The translations under genes were made by a program, and so were the position numbers. The notes under the pieces are model-generated. The model was not told where the DNA came from, ran no database searches, and worked only from the letters and a program-made list of their open reading frames with translations. DNA of 64,000 nt, taken from Syntrophomonas sp. UBA5314. GTDB taxonomy: Bacteria; Bacillota; Syntrophomonadia; Syntrophomonadales; Syntrophomonadaceae. The stretch covers positions 41,658 to 105,657 of the forward strand of contig DHRK01000065.1 of the NCBI GenBank assembly GCA_002410325.1. Direction: 5' to 3'. Positions 7,842 to 16,203 of this stretch are shown here, one piece after another (positions within the stretch are counted from its first letter, which is position 1; each line of letters begins with the position of its first letter).

Positions 7842-8984
7842 ATGGAACGTATATTACCTTTTACCGATGAACATCGGATGTTTAAAGAAGCTTTTAGCAA
7901 ATTCGTTGCAAATGAAATGGTACCTCATTATCAAGAATGGGAAGATAATGAAATAGTTTCTCGGGATATATTTGAAAAAATGGGCAATTTCGGGTTCTTG
8001 TGTACGTGGGCTGATGAGAAATATGGCGGAGCGGGCGGAGACTTTCTTTATTCAGTGATCGTTGCCGAGGAAATTGCCCGCCAGGGATGCAGGGGTGTGT
8101 TTGCCTGGTTGCACAGTGATATTGTTGCCCCCTATATCGGATCGTTTGCTAACGCAGAGCAAAAAGAGCGTTGGCTGCCTGGTTGTGTTAACGGAGAAAA
8201 GATCCTGGCAGTGGCCATGACTGAGCCTGGAGCCGGCTCGGATCTTGCTTCCATGCGGGCCAGAGCTGTAAAAGATGGCAACGAATACGTAATTAATGGC
8301 TCAAAGACATTTATCTCCAATGGTATTTTAGCTGACTTTGTCATTGTAGCGGCCAAGACCGATCCGTCTGCAGGTACCAAGGGAATCAGTCTATTCGTGG
8401 TTGAGCGGGGAACGCCTGGTTTTGAGCGGGGTAAACAGATTCATAAGGTAGGACTGCACGCCCAGGATACTGCGGAATTATTTTTTGAAGACTGCCGGGT
8501 ACCTGCCGATAACTTGCTGGGAGGGGAAGGAAACGGCTTCAAGTGTCTGATGCAAAAATTACAGCAAGAAAGGCTTATGGTTTCTTTGACAGCACAGGCA
8601 TCTGCGGAAAGATGTCTGCAATTAACTCTTGATTATGTTAATGAAAGAATTGTATTTGGCAAGCCATTGGCAAAGTTCCAGAACACCCAGTTTACATTGG
8701 CGGAAATTGCCAGTGAAATTCAGGTGGGTAGGAGTTTTTTGGATACGCTCGTTCTCCAACATATGGCCGGTAAAGATGTGGTTCAGGAAGTTAGTATGGC
8801 CAAGTTCTGGATTTGTGAGATGGAAAACCGAGTAGCGGCGCGTTGCCTGCAGCTTTTTGGAGGGTATGGTTACTGTAAGGAATATGAGATTTCCAGGATG
8901 TGGACAGATGCAAGGATTCAAACCATTTATGCAGGCACCTCAGAAGTTATGAAACTTATTATAAGCAGAGGTTTGGGTCTTTAG
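7842..8984 (+). CDS. Acyl-CoA dehydrogenase, LCAD-type active site
   Basis: This 380-residue flavoprotein introduces the 2,3-double bond into acyl-CoA and passes electrons to electron-transfer flavoprotein. The family signature AVAMTEPGAGSDLASM (124-138) and the C-terminal FGGYGY block are present. The usual C-terminal catalytic glutamate is replaced: the motif reads IYAGTSEVMK instead of IYEGT. An alternative glutamate occurs in LQQERLMVS (Glu243), the position used by long-chain and isovaleryl-CoA dehydrogenases, so the enzyme should still be active. I chose the ATG at 7842 because GGAGG lies upstream; a TTG 17 codons earlier is less likely. No electron-transfer flavoprotein genes are in the window. 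Confidence 0.92.
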   Translation: MERILPFTDEHRMFKEAFSKFVANEMVPHYQEWEDNEIVSRDIFEKMGNFGFLCTWADEKYGGAGGDFLYSVIVAEEIARQGCRGVFAWLHSDIVAPYIGSFANAEQKERWLPGCVNGEKILAVAMTEPGAGSDLASMRARAVKDGNEYVINGSKTFISNGILADFVIVAAKTDPSAGTKGISLFVVERGTPGFERGKQIHKVGLHAQDTAELFFEDCRVPADNLLGGEGNGFKCLMQKLQQERLMVSLTAQASAERCLQLTLDYVNERIVFGKPLAKFQNTQFTLAEIASEIQVGRSFLDTLVLQHMAGKDVVQEVSMAKFWICEMENRVAARCLQLFGGYGYCKEYEISRMWTDARIQTIYAGTSEVMKLIISRGLGL

Positions 8985-9026
8985 TTTATTAGACCAAACA
9001 GCTGCAGAGCAAAGGAGTAATGATTT

Positions 9027-9794
9027 ATGAAGATAGAATCAAAAACCGCCTTGATATCCGGGGGGGCTTCCGGTCTGGGTGAGGCTGCTGCTCGAAGACT
9101 GGCTGATTTAGGTGCCAAAGTAGTAATGATGGACCTGAATGAAGAACGGGGAAGTACTTTGGCAAACGAACTAGGCGATAAGGCTGCTTTCGTAAAAACA
9201 GATATTTGTAGTACGGAGGATGTTCAGAAGGCTATTGCTTTTGCTAAAGACAAATTCGGAAGCATCGACATAGTTGTAAACTGTGCAGGCGTATCTTCCG
9301 GAGTTAAGACGGCTAGCAAGAAAGGACCACACGATCTTGATCACTTTAAAAAGGTCATAAATATAAACCTTGTTGGAGTCTTTGATGTAATGCGTCAGGC
9401 TGCTTTCCAAATGCTGCAAAACAGCCTAAATGATGAAGGTGGAAGAGGAGTCATGATCAATACTGCCTCGGTAGCCGCTTTTGATGGCCAGATTGGGCAG
9501 GTTGCTTATTCTGCAAGTAAGGCGGCCCTGGTAGGTATGACACTCCCTGTGGCTCGTGATCTTGCGAGTGAAGGGATCAGAATGTGCACCATAGCTCCCG
9601 GGCTTTTTAATACACCTATGATGGCGGCTCTGCCCGAACAAGTTCGAATTGATCTTGCCAAGACTGTTCCCTTTCCTCAAAAATTAGGCGATCCCGATGA
9701 ATTTGCCATGTTGGTTCAGCAGATCATCGAAAATCCCATGCTGAATGGTGAGGTTATTCGACTCGACGGAGCAATTCGGATGGCACCTAAATAA
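9027..9794 (+). CDS. SDR 3-hydroxyacyl-CoA dehydrogenase, HSD10 type
   Basis: The 255-residue short-chain dehydrogenase should oxidise 3-hydroxyacyl-CoA to 3-ketoacyl-CoA with NAD. The cofactor motif GGASGLG is at residues 12-18, with Asp36 at the end of the second strand favouring NAD. The catalytic triad is Ser148, Tyr161 and Lys165 (INTASVAAF, AYSASK). Long stretches match the animal type 2 enzyme HSD17B10: GMTLPVARDLASEGIR, TIAPGLFNTPMM, and the ending NGEVIRLDGAIRM. HSD10 is known to act on 2-methyl-3-hydroxybutyryl-CoA, which is relevant to the proposed branched-acid pathway. It sits 42 bases after the dehydrogenase gene in the same operon. Confidence 0.92.
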   Translation: MKIESKTALISGGASGLGEAAARRLADLGAKVVMMDLNEERGSTLANELGDKAAFVKTDICSTEDVQKAIAFAKDKFGSIDIVVNCAGVSSGVKTASKKGPHDLDHFKKVININLVGVFDVMRQAAFQMLQNSLNDEGGRGVMINTASVAAFDGQIGQVAYSASKAALVGMTLPVARDLASEGIRMCTIAPGLFNTPMMAALPEQVRIDLAKTVPFPQKLGDPDEFAMLVQQIIENPMLNGEVIRLDGAIRMAPK

Positions 9795-9841
9795 ATTGCC
9801 TTTGTGATAGAGTTCTTTGATGAATATAAGGAGGAATCAAT

Positions 9842-11017
9842 ATGAGACGAGTTGCTGTAATAGGCACAGGTCACTCTAAATTTTGTTTTAATTCACCAAA
9901 AACGTCAGTTGAGATGCTTTCCGAAGTAGCTATGGATGCTATAAATGAAGCGAACATTACCCCGAAAGACGTTCAGGCGGTCAATGTAGGAAACGTATTA
10001 GGAGATTTTGAAGAAGGCCAGGGTATGGTGCAATCTTTTTTTGCCAACGATATTGGCTGCTTTAATGTAGCCGCGAGCCGGTTTGAAGGAGCCTGTGCAT
10101 CCGGCAGCATGGCGGTAAGAGATGCCGTGATGTGGGTAGCATCAGGATACTATGACATCATGCTGGTGGGCGGGGTTGAAAAATGCACCGCCATGGGGAC
10201 AAGTCTTGCTACGCGTACCTTTGCCATGTTTGGCGATTCTCGTTATGAATTCCCGGCTGGATTTACCTTCCCAGCAGTATTTGCCCTTTTATCACATCTT
10301 TATGCCAGCCAATACGACATATCATTGCCTACTCTTAAAGAGCAAATGGCGTCCGTATCTGTTCAGTCTCATGAATATGCTATAAAAAACCCAAATGCTC
10401 AAATCCAAAAGCAAATAACGGCACAAGATGCGTTAAACAGCTTTATGGTTTCCACCCCCATCCAATTACAGGATGCTTGCCCCTTTTCCGACGGAGCAGC
10501 GGCGATAGTAATAGCTTCCGAAGAAGTGGCCAAAAAACTTGTTAAGAAACCGGTGTATTTTGCTGGCATAGGCCAGGCGTCCTCTGGAAAACTGAGTTCT
10601 CAGAAAAAATATTTACCGCGCATTCGAGCCAGAGAGCTGGCCTCCCAACAATCATACAGCATGGCCGGTCTAACACCCAAAGACATGGATTTATGTGAAC
10701 TCCATGATTGCTTCAGCATTGCTGCCATGATTGCTGCAGAAGGGCTTGGCTTTTTTGAATATGGCAAATCAGGTGAAGCATGGCTGAATGGTGAGACCCG
10801 GATCGGGGGAAAAATCCCCATTAACATATCTGGTGGGCTGAAAGCCAAGGGGCACCCTATCGGAGCCACAGGTGTATCACAGGTGTACGAAGTCACTCGC
10901 CAATTGAGGGGAGATATGATTGATCAAGGTAGACAGGTTGAAGGAGCCAAAAATGGTATTATTGATACTCTTGGTGGTGACGGAGTACTTGTAAGTATGA
11001 TTCTAACTAACCAGTAA
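9842..11017 (+). CDS. Thiolase family protein, SCP2 type
   Basis: This 391-residue protein should cleave 3-ketoacyl-CoA with CoA. The nucleophilic cysteine is Cys85 in FEGACASGSMAV. The segments LCELHDCFSIAA and GGLKAKGHPIGATG supply the histidines seen in the sterol-carrier-protein-2 thiolase branch. The second catalytic cysteine block of classical thiolases is replaced by DTLGGDG, another feature of this branch. Mammalian SCP2 thiolase cleaves 2-methyl-branched 3-ketoacyl-CoAs. An AGGAGG site precedes the ATG. It is followed 15 bases later by a Zn-ribbon/OB protein, the usual partner of this thiolase type in bacteria and archaea. Confidence 0.9.
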   Translation: MRRVAVIGTGHSKFCFNSPKTSVEMLSEVAMDAINEANITPKDVQAVNVGNVLGDFEEGQGMVQSFFANDIGCFNVAASRFEGACASGSMAVRDAVMWVASGYYDIMLVGGVEKCTAMGTSLATRTFAMFGDSRYEFPAGFTFPAVFALLSHLYASQYDISLPTLKEQMASVSVQSHEYAIKNPNAQIQKQITAQDALNSFMVSTPIQLQDACPFSDGAAAIVIASEEVAKKLVKKPVYFAGIGQASSGKLSSQKKYLPRIRARELASQQSYSMAGLTPKDMDLCELHDCFSIAAMIAAEGLGFFEYGKSGEAWLNGETRIGGKIPINISGGLKAKGHPIGATGVSQVYEVTRQLRGDMIDQGRQVEGAKNGIIDTLGGDGVLVSMILTNQ

Positions 11018-11032
11018 AGGAGGCTTATAGCA

Positions 11033-11443
11033 GTGGAATACAAGCTTACATTTAAAGAATATAACAAAAGCCTAAAAAAGGATAAATTGTTGGGATTAAA
11101 ATGCAATGATTGTGGGACGGTTACCTGCCCGCCGATGATGGTCTGCGGGGAATGTACCAGCATGAATCACGAAATAAGTGAATTAAGTGGAAAAGGTAAG
11201 ATTGTGACATTTACAACTTCCTATATTGCGGCCGAGGGACGTGAAAATGAAGCTCCCTATACCATCGTTATGGTCGAGCTTGATGAGGGCCCCTGGATTA
11301 TGGGTAATTTGGTGGATATGGACCCCAAAAAAGTGACCATGGATGTCATTGGGAAGAGAGTGAAACTAGGCAACCGGGTGTTCCCGGGAGATAAATTCTC
11401 AGCTGGGGATATTACAAGGCCTGCCTTTAGCCTGGACAATTAG
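11033..11443 (+). CDS. Zn-ribbon and OB-fold protein, thiolase partner (DUF35 family)
   Basis: The 136-residue protein has an N-terminal rubredoxin-like zinc ribbon (CNDCG and CGEC at about residues 23-44). An OB-fold follows (SGKGKIVTFTTSYIA, then APYTIVMVELDEGP). In archaeal acetoacetyl-CoA synthesis a protein of this family bridges thiolase and HMG-CoA synthase; beside SCP2-type thiolases it probably scaffolds or shields the acyl-CoA. Translation starts at GTG with AAAGGAGG upstream. The 15-base gap to the thiolase gene suggests a stable complex. Confidence 0.88.
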   Translation: MEYKLTFKEYNKSLKKDKLLGLKCNDCGTVTCPPMMVCGECTSMNHEISELSGKGKIVTFTTSYIAAEGRENEAPYTIVMVELDEGPWIMGNLVDMDPKKVTMDVIGKRVKLGNRVFPGDKFSAGDITRPAFSLDN

Positions 11444-11455
11444 TAAATAGGGAGT

Positions 11456-11488
11456 CACAGCCTCAAAACGATATGTCTTGGGGCTGTG
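11456..11488 (+). other. Intra-operon RNA hairpin
   Basis: CACAGCCTCAA pairs with TTGGGGCTGTG, an 11-bp stem with one G-U pair, around an 11-base loop. No T-run follows. It sits 13 bases past the Zn-ribbon/OB gene stop and could act as an mRNA processing or stabilising element, or a weak terminator dividing the cluster into two parts. Confidence 0.5.
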
Positions 11489-11690
11489 ATTTATCAGATG
11501 TTATCGTTACGCAGATTATTAATCCAGCGGAAAGGAATGAAAAACATTGAATTTTCCATTTGAGGGATTCTTCTTATGCCGTGAAAAAAGATCAAGTCAA
11601 ATGGAAACTAGCGTAAAAACCAAATTCCCGTTTGAGGGATACTTCTTGTGTCGAGAAAAACGTTTAAGTACCGAGGAAAGGACTGAGAAC

Positions 11691-12872
11691 ATGACTCTTC
11701 CGTTAGAAGGTGTCAGAGTGTTGGATTTATCAAGGTACTTGCCGGGTCCGTTTTGTACACAGATACTAGCTGATTTTGGGGCTGAAGTAATTAAGATAGA
11801 GGATCCCCGGGGCGGGGATTTGATGAGACATGTGCCTCCGCTGATTGAAGGGGAAAGCGCAGGTTTTTATACCGTTAACCGCAACAAAAAGAGCCTTACC
11901 CTGGATCTTAAGACTCAGGAAGGCAAGGCCATTTTCCTAAGATTGGCAGCCAACAGCGATGTTGTAGTTGATCAGTTTCGGCCCGGGGTTATGGATAAAA
12001 TGGGTCTTGGCTACGAACAGTTGAGGAGATTAAATGAAGGAATCATCTACTGTGCAATAACCGGATACGGGCTAAACGGACCTTTACGAGATGCCGCCGG
12101 ACATGATCTGAATTATCTGAGCCTGGCTGGTATCAGTGAATTGAACGGCGCCTATCAGGGGATGCCAGCCATTTGCGGGATGCAAATGGCAGACATTGCG
12201 GGGGGGACGCTTTATGCGGCCATCGCTATTCTGTTAGCGCTGGCCAGTCGACAAAAAACCGACCAGGGGCAGCTTTGCGACATATCCATGATGGACGGTT
12301 CCATCAGTCTCCTGGCTTTGACCCTTGGACAATGGTGCGGGTGGGGAGAACTACCCGAAAGGGGCAACGATATTTTGAGCGGGGGCTACGCCTTTTACCA
12401 GATATACAAAACTAAAGACAATAAGTACGTGAGTTTGGGTGCTCTGGAAGACAAATTCTGGGCTGGCTTCTGCAATAAATTGGGTAAAACGGATTATATT
12501 AAGCAGCAATTTGATATTAGCCTGCAGAGAGACATGATAAGAGATATTCAGGAGATAATGCTTGGAAAGACCAGGGATGAGTGGGTGGAGTATTTTGCTG
12601 ACAGTGATATTTGTTTCACCCCAATTCTAACCCTGGAGGAAATGTGTGAGCATCCGCAGGTACTCGCCAGAGAAATGATTATCAAGTTTGATAATGTCAG
12701 AGGGTCCGGAAAGGATGTAGCTCTCACCGGAGTGCCTATTAAGCTCTCGGGAACTCCGGGAGTGGCAAAATTGACTTTCCCCAAACTGGGTGAACACAAC
12801 CAAGAGATCCTCAGGACGATTGGCTATAAGGAGCAAGAGATAGAACTTTTTCACAGTAGCCAAATAATTTAG
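11691..12872 (+). CDS. CaiB/BaiF family protein, 2-methylacyl-CoA racemase-like
   Basis: This 393-residue family III protein has the motif AAGHDLNYLSLAG. The GHD form, rather than the GYD or GFD of CoA-transferases, characterises alpha-methylacyl-CoA racemase. His138 is followed 30 residues later by Asp168 (MADIAGG), the same spacing as the His126/Asp156 pair of the Mycobacterium racemase. It may therefore epimerise the 2-methyl centre of acyl-CoAs, though a CoA-transferase role is not excluded. The ATG at 11691 has GGAAAGGA upstream and matches the usual start (LPLEGVRVLDLS). The frame extends upstream to a TTG at 11547 and encodes a duplicated peptide (see findings). Confidence 0.82.
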   Translation: MTLPLEGVRVLDLSRYLPGPFCTQILADFGAEVIKIEDPRGGDLMRHVPPLIEGESAGFYTVNRNKKSLTLDLKTQEGKAIFLRLAANSDVVVDQFRPGVMDKMGLGYEQLRRLNEGIIYCAITGYGLNGPLRDAAGHDLNYLSLAGISELNGAYQGMPAICGMQMADIAGGTLYAAIAILLALASRQKTDQGQLCDISMMDGSISLLALTLGQWCGWGELPERGNDILSGGYAFYQIYKTKDNKYVSLGALEDKFWAGFCNKLGKTDYIKQQFDISLQRDMIRDIQEIMLGKTRDEWVEYFADSDICFTPILTLEEMCEHPQVLAREMIIKFDNVRGSGKDVALTGVPIKLSGTPGVAKLTFPKLGEHNQEILRTIGYKEQEIELFHSSQII

Positions 12873-12949
12873 AAGCGGACCTTCCAGGCCACAAAGCAGA
12901 CCAAAGAAATTATGGGGAATAGCGTGCGCGACAAAAAGGAGGAATTTTG

Positions 12950-14296
12950 GTGAATTTGATGGAGGAGTACAAAAGCAAGCTAGTCTCGGCTGACAAGGCA
13001 GTAAAGGTAATAAAATCAGGCGATTGGATCGATTATGGTGAATTTTGCGGGCAGGTGAGAGACCTCGACCGAGCCCTGGCTAAAAGAAAAGATGAGTTGA
13101 AGGATGTTAAAATATGGTCTACGGTTAACCCCTATCCTACTGCGGTCAATGCTGTTGATCCCACTGGGGAATCATTTGTTTGGCATAGCTGGCATATGTC
13201 TGGTGCTGATCGCGCCATTGCCAAGACCGGAAAGCCTGTCTATTATTCCCCAATCAAGTATTCCGAACTGCCGCGTTACATACGGGAAAGGATCGAACCT
13301 CTGGACGTAGCTATGATTCAAGTAACTCCGATGAATAGACACGGTTTCTTCAATTTTGGCCCCCAATGCAGTTTCACCCGGGCCGTTTGTGATCGGGCGA
13401 AAGTGGTTATTGTCGAAGTCAACCAAGAACAACCTCGCTGTCTGGGGGGGTATGAAGAAGCTATTCACATTTCGGAAGTAGACTATATTGTAGAAGGCAG
13501 CAACCAGCCTTTAGCAATAGTTCCGTCTCCACCCGCCACTAATGTGGACAAAAAGGTAGCCGAACTTATTTTGGATGAGATCAGCGACGGTTGTTGCATT
13601 CAGCTGGGGATCGGAGGAATGCCCAACGCAATCGGAATGGCTATTGCCGAGTCTGACTTGAAAGATCTGGGCTGTCATACCGAAATGTTAGTGGATGCCT
13701 ATGTTTACATGCATGAAGCAGGCAAAATGACAGGAAAGTACAAAGGTATTGATCCAGGAAAAATGGTTTATACTTTTGCCCTTGGAACCCAGATACTATA
13801 CGACTTTATCGATGATAATCCCAAGTGTGCGACTTATCCTGTTAATTACACGAATAAACCTTCGGTTGCGGCAATGAACGACCAACTTATAACCATCAAC
13901 AATGCGATAGAAGTAGATCTGTATGGTCAGGTCAATTCGGAATCATCAGGAACACGGCATATAAGCGGAACGGGTGGTCAATTGGACTATGTTTTGGCCG
14001 GTTGGGAGTCCCGGGGTGGGAAATCTTTTATATGTATGCCATCAGCCAATATTGGAAAAAACAATGAAATTAAAACCAGGATTGTTTCTACTTTAACCCC
14101 GGGAGGAATCGTAACCGATCCCAGATCGGTTGCTGATTACATTGTTACCGAATATGGCAAGTATGCTATGAAGGGTATGAGCGTATGGCAGCGCGCAGAA
14201 GGATTGATAAATATTGCTCATCCATCTGTAAGAGACGACCTGGTTAAGGCGGCTGAAGCCCAGGGGATATGGCGTAAATCACACAAAATTCAATAA
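12950..14296 (+). CDS. Acetyl-CoA hydrolase/transferase family CoA-transferase (copy 1)
   Basis: The 448-residue protein belongs to the family that includes 4-hydroxybutyrate and butyryl-CoA:acetate CoA-transferases. Its C-terminal half has the active-site block NSESSGTRHISGTGGQLD, whose glutamate forms the acyl-thioester intermediate. The N-terminal domain includes the QLGIGGMPNAIG loop. It probably activates the growth acid by transferring CoA from acetyl-CoA. Translation likely starts at GTG 12950, eight bases after AAAGGAGG; TTG 12947 and ATG 12959 are alternatives. It is followed by a homologous gene, so the two may form a hetero-oligomer or serve different acids. Confidence 0.88.
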   Translation: MNLMEEYKSKLVSADKAVKVIKSGDWIDYGEFCGQVRDLDRALAKRKDELKDVKIWSTVNPYPTAVNAVDPTGESFVWHSWHMSGADRAIAKTGKPVYYSPIKYSELPRYIRERIEPLDVAMIQVTPMNRHGFFNFGPQCSFTRAVCDRAKVVIVEVNQEQPRCLGGYEEAIHISEVDYIVEGSNQPLAIVPSPPATNVDKKVAELILDEISDGCCIQLGIGGMPNAIGMAIAESDLKDLGCHTEMLVDAYVYMHEAGKMTGKYKGIDPGKMVYTFALGTQILYDFIDDNPKCATYPVNYTNKPSVAAMNDQLITINNAIEVDLYGQVNSESSGTRHISGTGGQLDYVLAGWESRGGKSFICMPSANIGKNNEIKTRIVSTLTPGGIVTDPRSVADYIVTEYGKYAMKGMSVWQRAEGLINIAHPSVRDDLVKAAEAQGIWRKSHKIQ

Positions 14297-14350
14297 TTTT
14301 AGATTATTTTTAATGTCCCTAAGATCAATTGAGAAGGGAGCTAATAAAGC

Positions 14351-15688
14351 ATGTATTTAGAAAAAGATTACCAAAAAAAACTGATTTCAATAGGGGAAGC
14401 GGCCCAACAAGTTCAATCCGGGGATGTAGTAGCGACCGGCTTGGCAATAGGCGCATGCTCTATGGATATGTATGATGCTGTTTTGGACAGGCACGAAGAG
14501 TTGAGGGATGTCAAGATTTTCGATACGGTTCAGGTACGTCCGGGCAAAATATACGACCCTGATTTCATGCGTAATCTTGATGGCCATATAAATTTTATGC
14601 CCGGTTTTGCTATAGCCACCCCCAGGAAAATGGGAAGTAGTAAATTGGCCGATTTTTATCCAGTTAAAGCAACCGATCTGCATGATAAGGTAGCGTCGAA
14701 AACCGACATATATATCGCCATGGTCACTCCGCCTAATCAATTTGGTTATGTGAACTTGGGTCTAACTAATTTCTACACCATGGAAGCGATCCGTCAAGGG
14801 AAGGAAACCGGCAAACTGCGTATAGCCATTGGTGAGGTGAATGATCAAATGCCGGTCGTTTTCGGGAACAACTGGATGCATGTTTCAGAATTTGATTATT
14901 TTGTTGAGAACTCAACCCAAATTCCAAACTTTGGGAGAGGCGAACCGACAGAGCGTGATAAAACAATAGCCCAGTATGTTTTAGAACTAATCAATGATGG
15001 AGACACCATTCAGATGGGAATCGGCGGCATTCCTGAAGCTGTGGTCGCCGGTTTAACCGGGAAGCATGATCTGGGGGTTCTGACCGAAATGTTCCCCGGT
15101 GGTTTACCTGACCTGGTGGAAAAAGAGATTGTCACCAATGCCCGGAAACCATTTCATAAAGGAGTTACAATAGCCACTTTCGGTATGGGCGATCAGTCTA
15201 TGTATGATTATATTTGTGAGAATCCGGCCTGTGAATTGCATCCGGCATCTTATACCAATAATCCGGTGTTTGTTGCCCAGCATCCTAACATGGTGGCACT
15301 TAATATGGCCCTAATGGTGGACTATAGCGGCCAGATAGCTTCTGAGGGTCTCCAGCATAATCAGATCAGTGGAACTGGCGGGCAATTGGATTTTGCCATT
15401 GGAGCATTCTGGTCCAAGGGCGGTAAAGGAATCACCCTTATTAATGCGGCAAGAAATCTGTCAAACGGTTCTTTATCATCCGCAATTGTTCCTGAATTGC
15501 CACTTGGAACTCCGGTTACTGTTCCTAGAACTTATGCCGATTATGTTATAAGCGAATATGGTATTGCCAGCCTTAGATACAAAACCAGAAGAGAAAGGGC
15601 TAACGAGTTAATTTCCATAGCACATCCCGATTTACGAGGAGAGCTTAAGGCCAGTTTGAAAAAGAATTTTTATCCCCAATGGGCTTAA
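14351..15688 (+). CDS. Acetyl-CoA hydrolase/transferase family CoA-transferase (copy 2)
   Basis: A second 445-residue CoA-transferase of the same family, clearly homologous to the preceding gene but not a recent duplicate. Its active-site block is ASEGLQHNQISGTGGQLD, with the catalytic-type glutamate, and the nucleotide loop is QMGIGGIPEAVV. Both copies look intact, so both may be catalytic. GAAGGGAG precedes the ATG. It is the last gene of the co-oriented cluster, ahead of the gap that precedes the sigma-54 activator. Confidence 0.88.
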   Translation: MYLEKDYQKKLISIGEAAQQVQSGDVVATGLAIGACSMDMYDAVLDRHEELRDVKIFDTVQVRPGKIYDPDFMRNLDGHINFMPGFAIATPRKMGSSKLADFYPVKATDLHDKVASKTDIYIAMVTPPNQFGYVNLGLTNFYTMEAIRQGKETGKLRIAIGEVNDQMPVVFGNNWMHVSEFDYFVENSTQIPNFGRGEPTERDKTIAQYVLELINDGDTIQMGIGGIPEAVVAGLTGKHDLGVLTEMFPGGLPDLVEKEIVTNARKPFHKGVTIATFGMGDQSMYDYICENPACELHPASYTNNPVFVAQHPNMVALNMALMVDYSGQIASEGLQHNQISGTGGQLDFAIGAFWSKGGKGITLINAARNLSNGSLSSAIVPELPLGTPVTVPRTYADYVISEYGIASLRYKTRRERANELISIAHPDLRGELKASLKKNFYPQWA

Positions 15689-15760
15689 TGATTTAAACTC
15701 AACCTTAATGTTGCTAAGATTTCCTTCAACCCCCCTTTAATATGTTTCAATACTTTGGTG

Positions 15761-15789
15761 ACGAACATGGTTCGTTGCCGCCTTTTTTT
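15761..15789 (+). terminator. Possible terminator of the catabolic operon
   Basis: ACGAAC and GTTCGT form a 6-bp stem with a 3-base loop, followed seven bases later by seven Ts. The stem is short and the T-run is offset, so termination may be partial. Confidence 0.4.
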
Positions 15790-15817
15790 GTAATGGCATT
15801 CATCGAATCAAGGAGGG

Positions 15818-16029
15818 ATGATTGAAGAGAACGCTTCCATCGCTGAGGAAATGCAGAGGAATTAAACGTGAAAAAATAACTTAATAAAGGGGAGAAAATA
15901 ATGAGCAGAGAAAAAGAGTGGATGCCCGGAGCATAGAAGCGGTCGGCAATTCCTTCTGAGGGGTTAGACAAAAATTCAATCGCCGGGGTGGCAAAAAAAT
16001 TACCAAGTAATGATTTCAGATATAAATAG
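15818..16029 (+). pseudogene. Two tiny frames with ribosome binding sites, probably gene debris
   Basis: A 15-codon frame at 15818-15865 (MIEENASIAEEMQRN) follows AAGGAGGG and resembles a piece of a chemotaxis-receptor signalling domain. At 15901 an ATG preceded by AAGGGGAG opens a 42-codon frame ending at 16029 and interrupted by an in-frame TAG at 15934-15936. Neither resembles a complete gene. The rest of 15689-16203 contains only AT-rich sequence and presumably the activator promoter. Confidence 0.35.
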
Positions 16030-16203
16030 CCATTTCATTACAAGTACTATAAATATTTGTAATTTATTATATGTTATAATATAATAAAAGTTTGCGGCTC
16101 AATCAGAGAAGTAATTTAAAGGGGGGCAAATAGAGGGACCAGGAGTAAAACCATTATTTCATGAGTGGAAGGTGATAATCGTTTAAGGGGGGAGTTCGGA
16201 AAT

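Noticed and set aside
12950..15688. The two CoA-transferases as a recent gene duplication
   Set aside because: The proteins are clearly homologous but differ at most positions outside motifs, so duplication, if local, is ancient.
15934..15936. Pyrrolysine or amber read-through at the in-frame TAG
   Set aside because: The frame is only 42 codons, has no family match, and nothing in the window suggests amber recoding.
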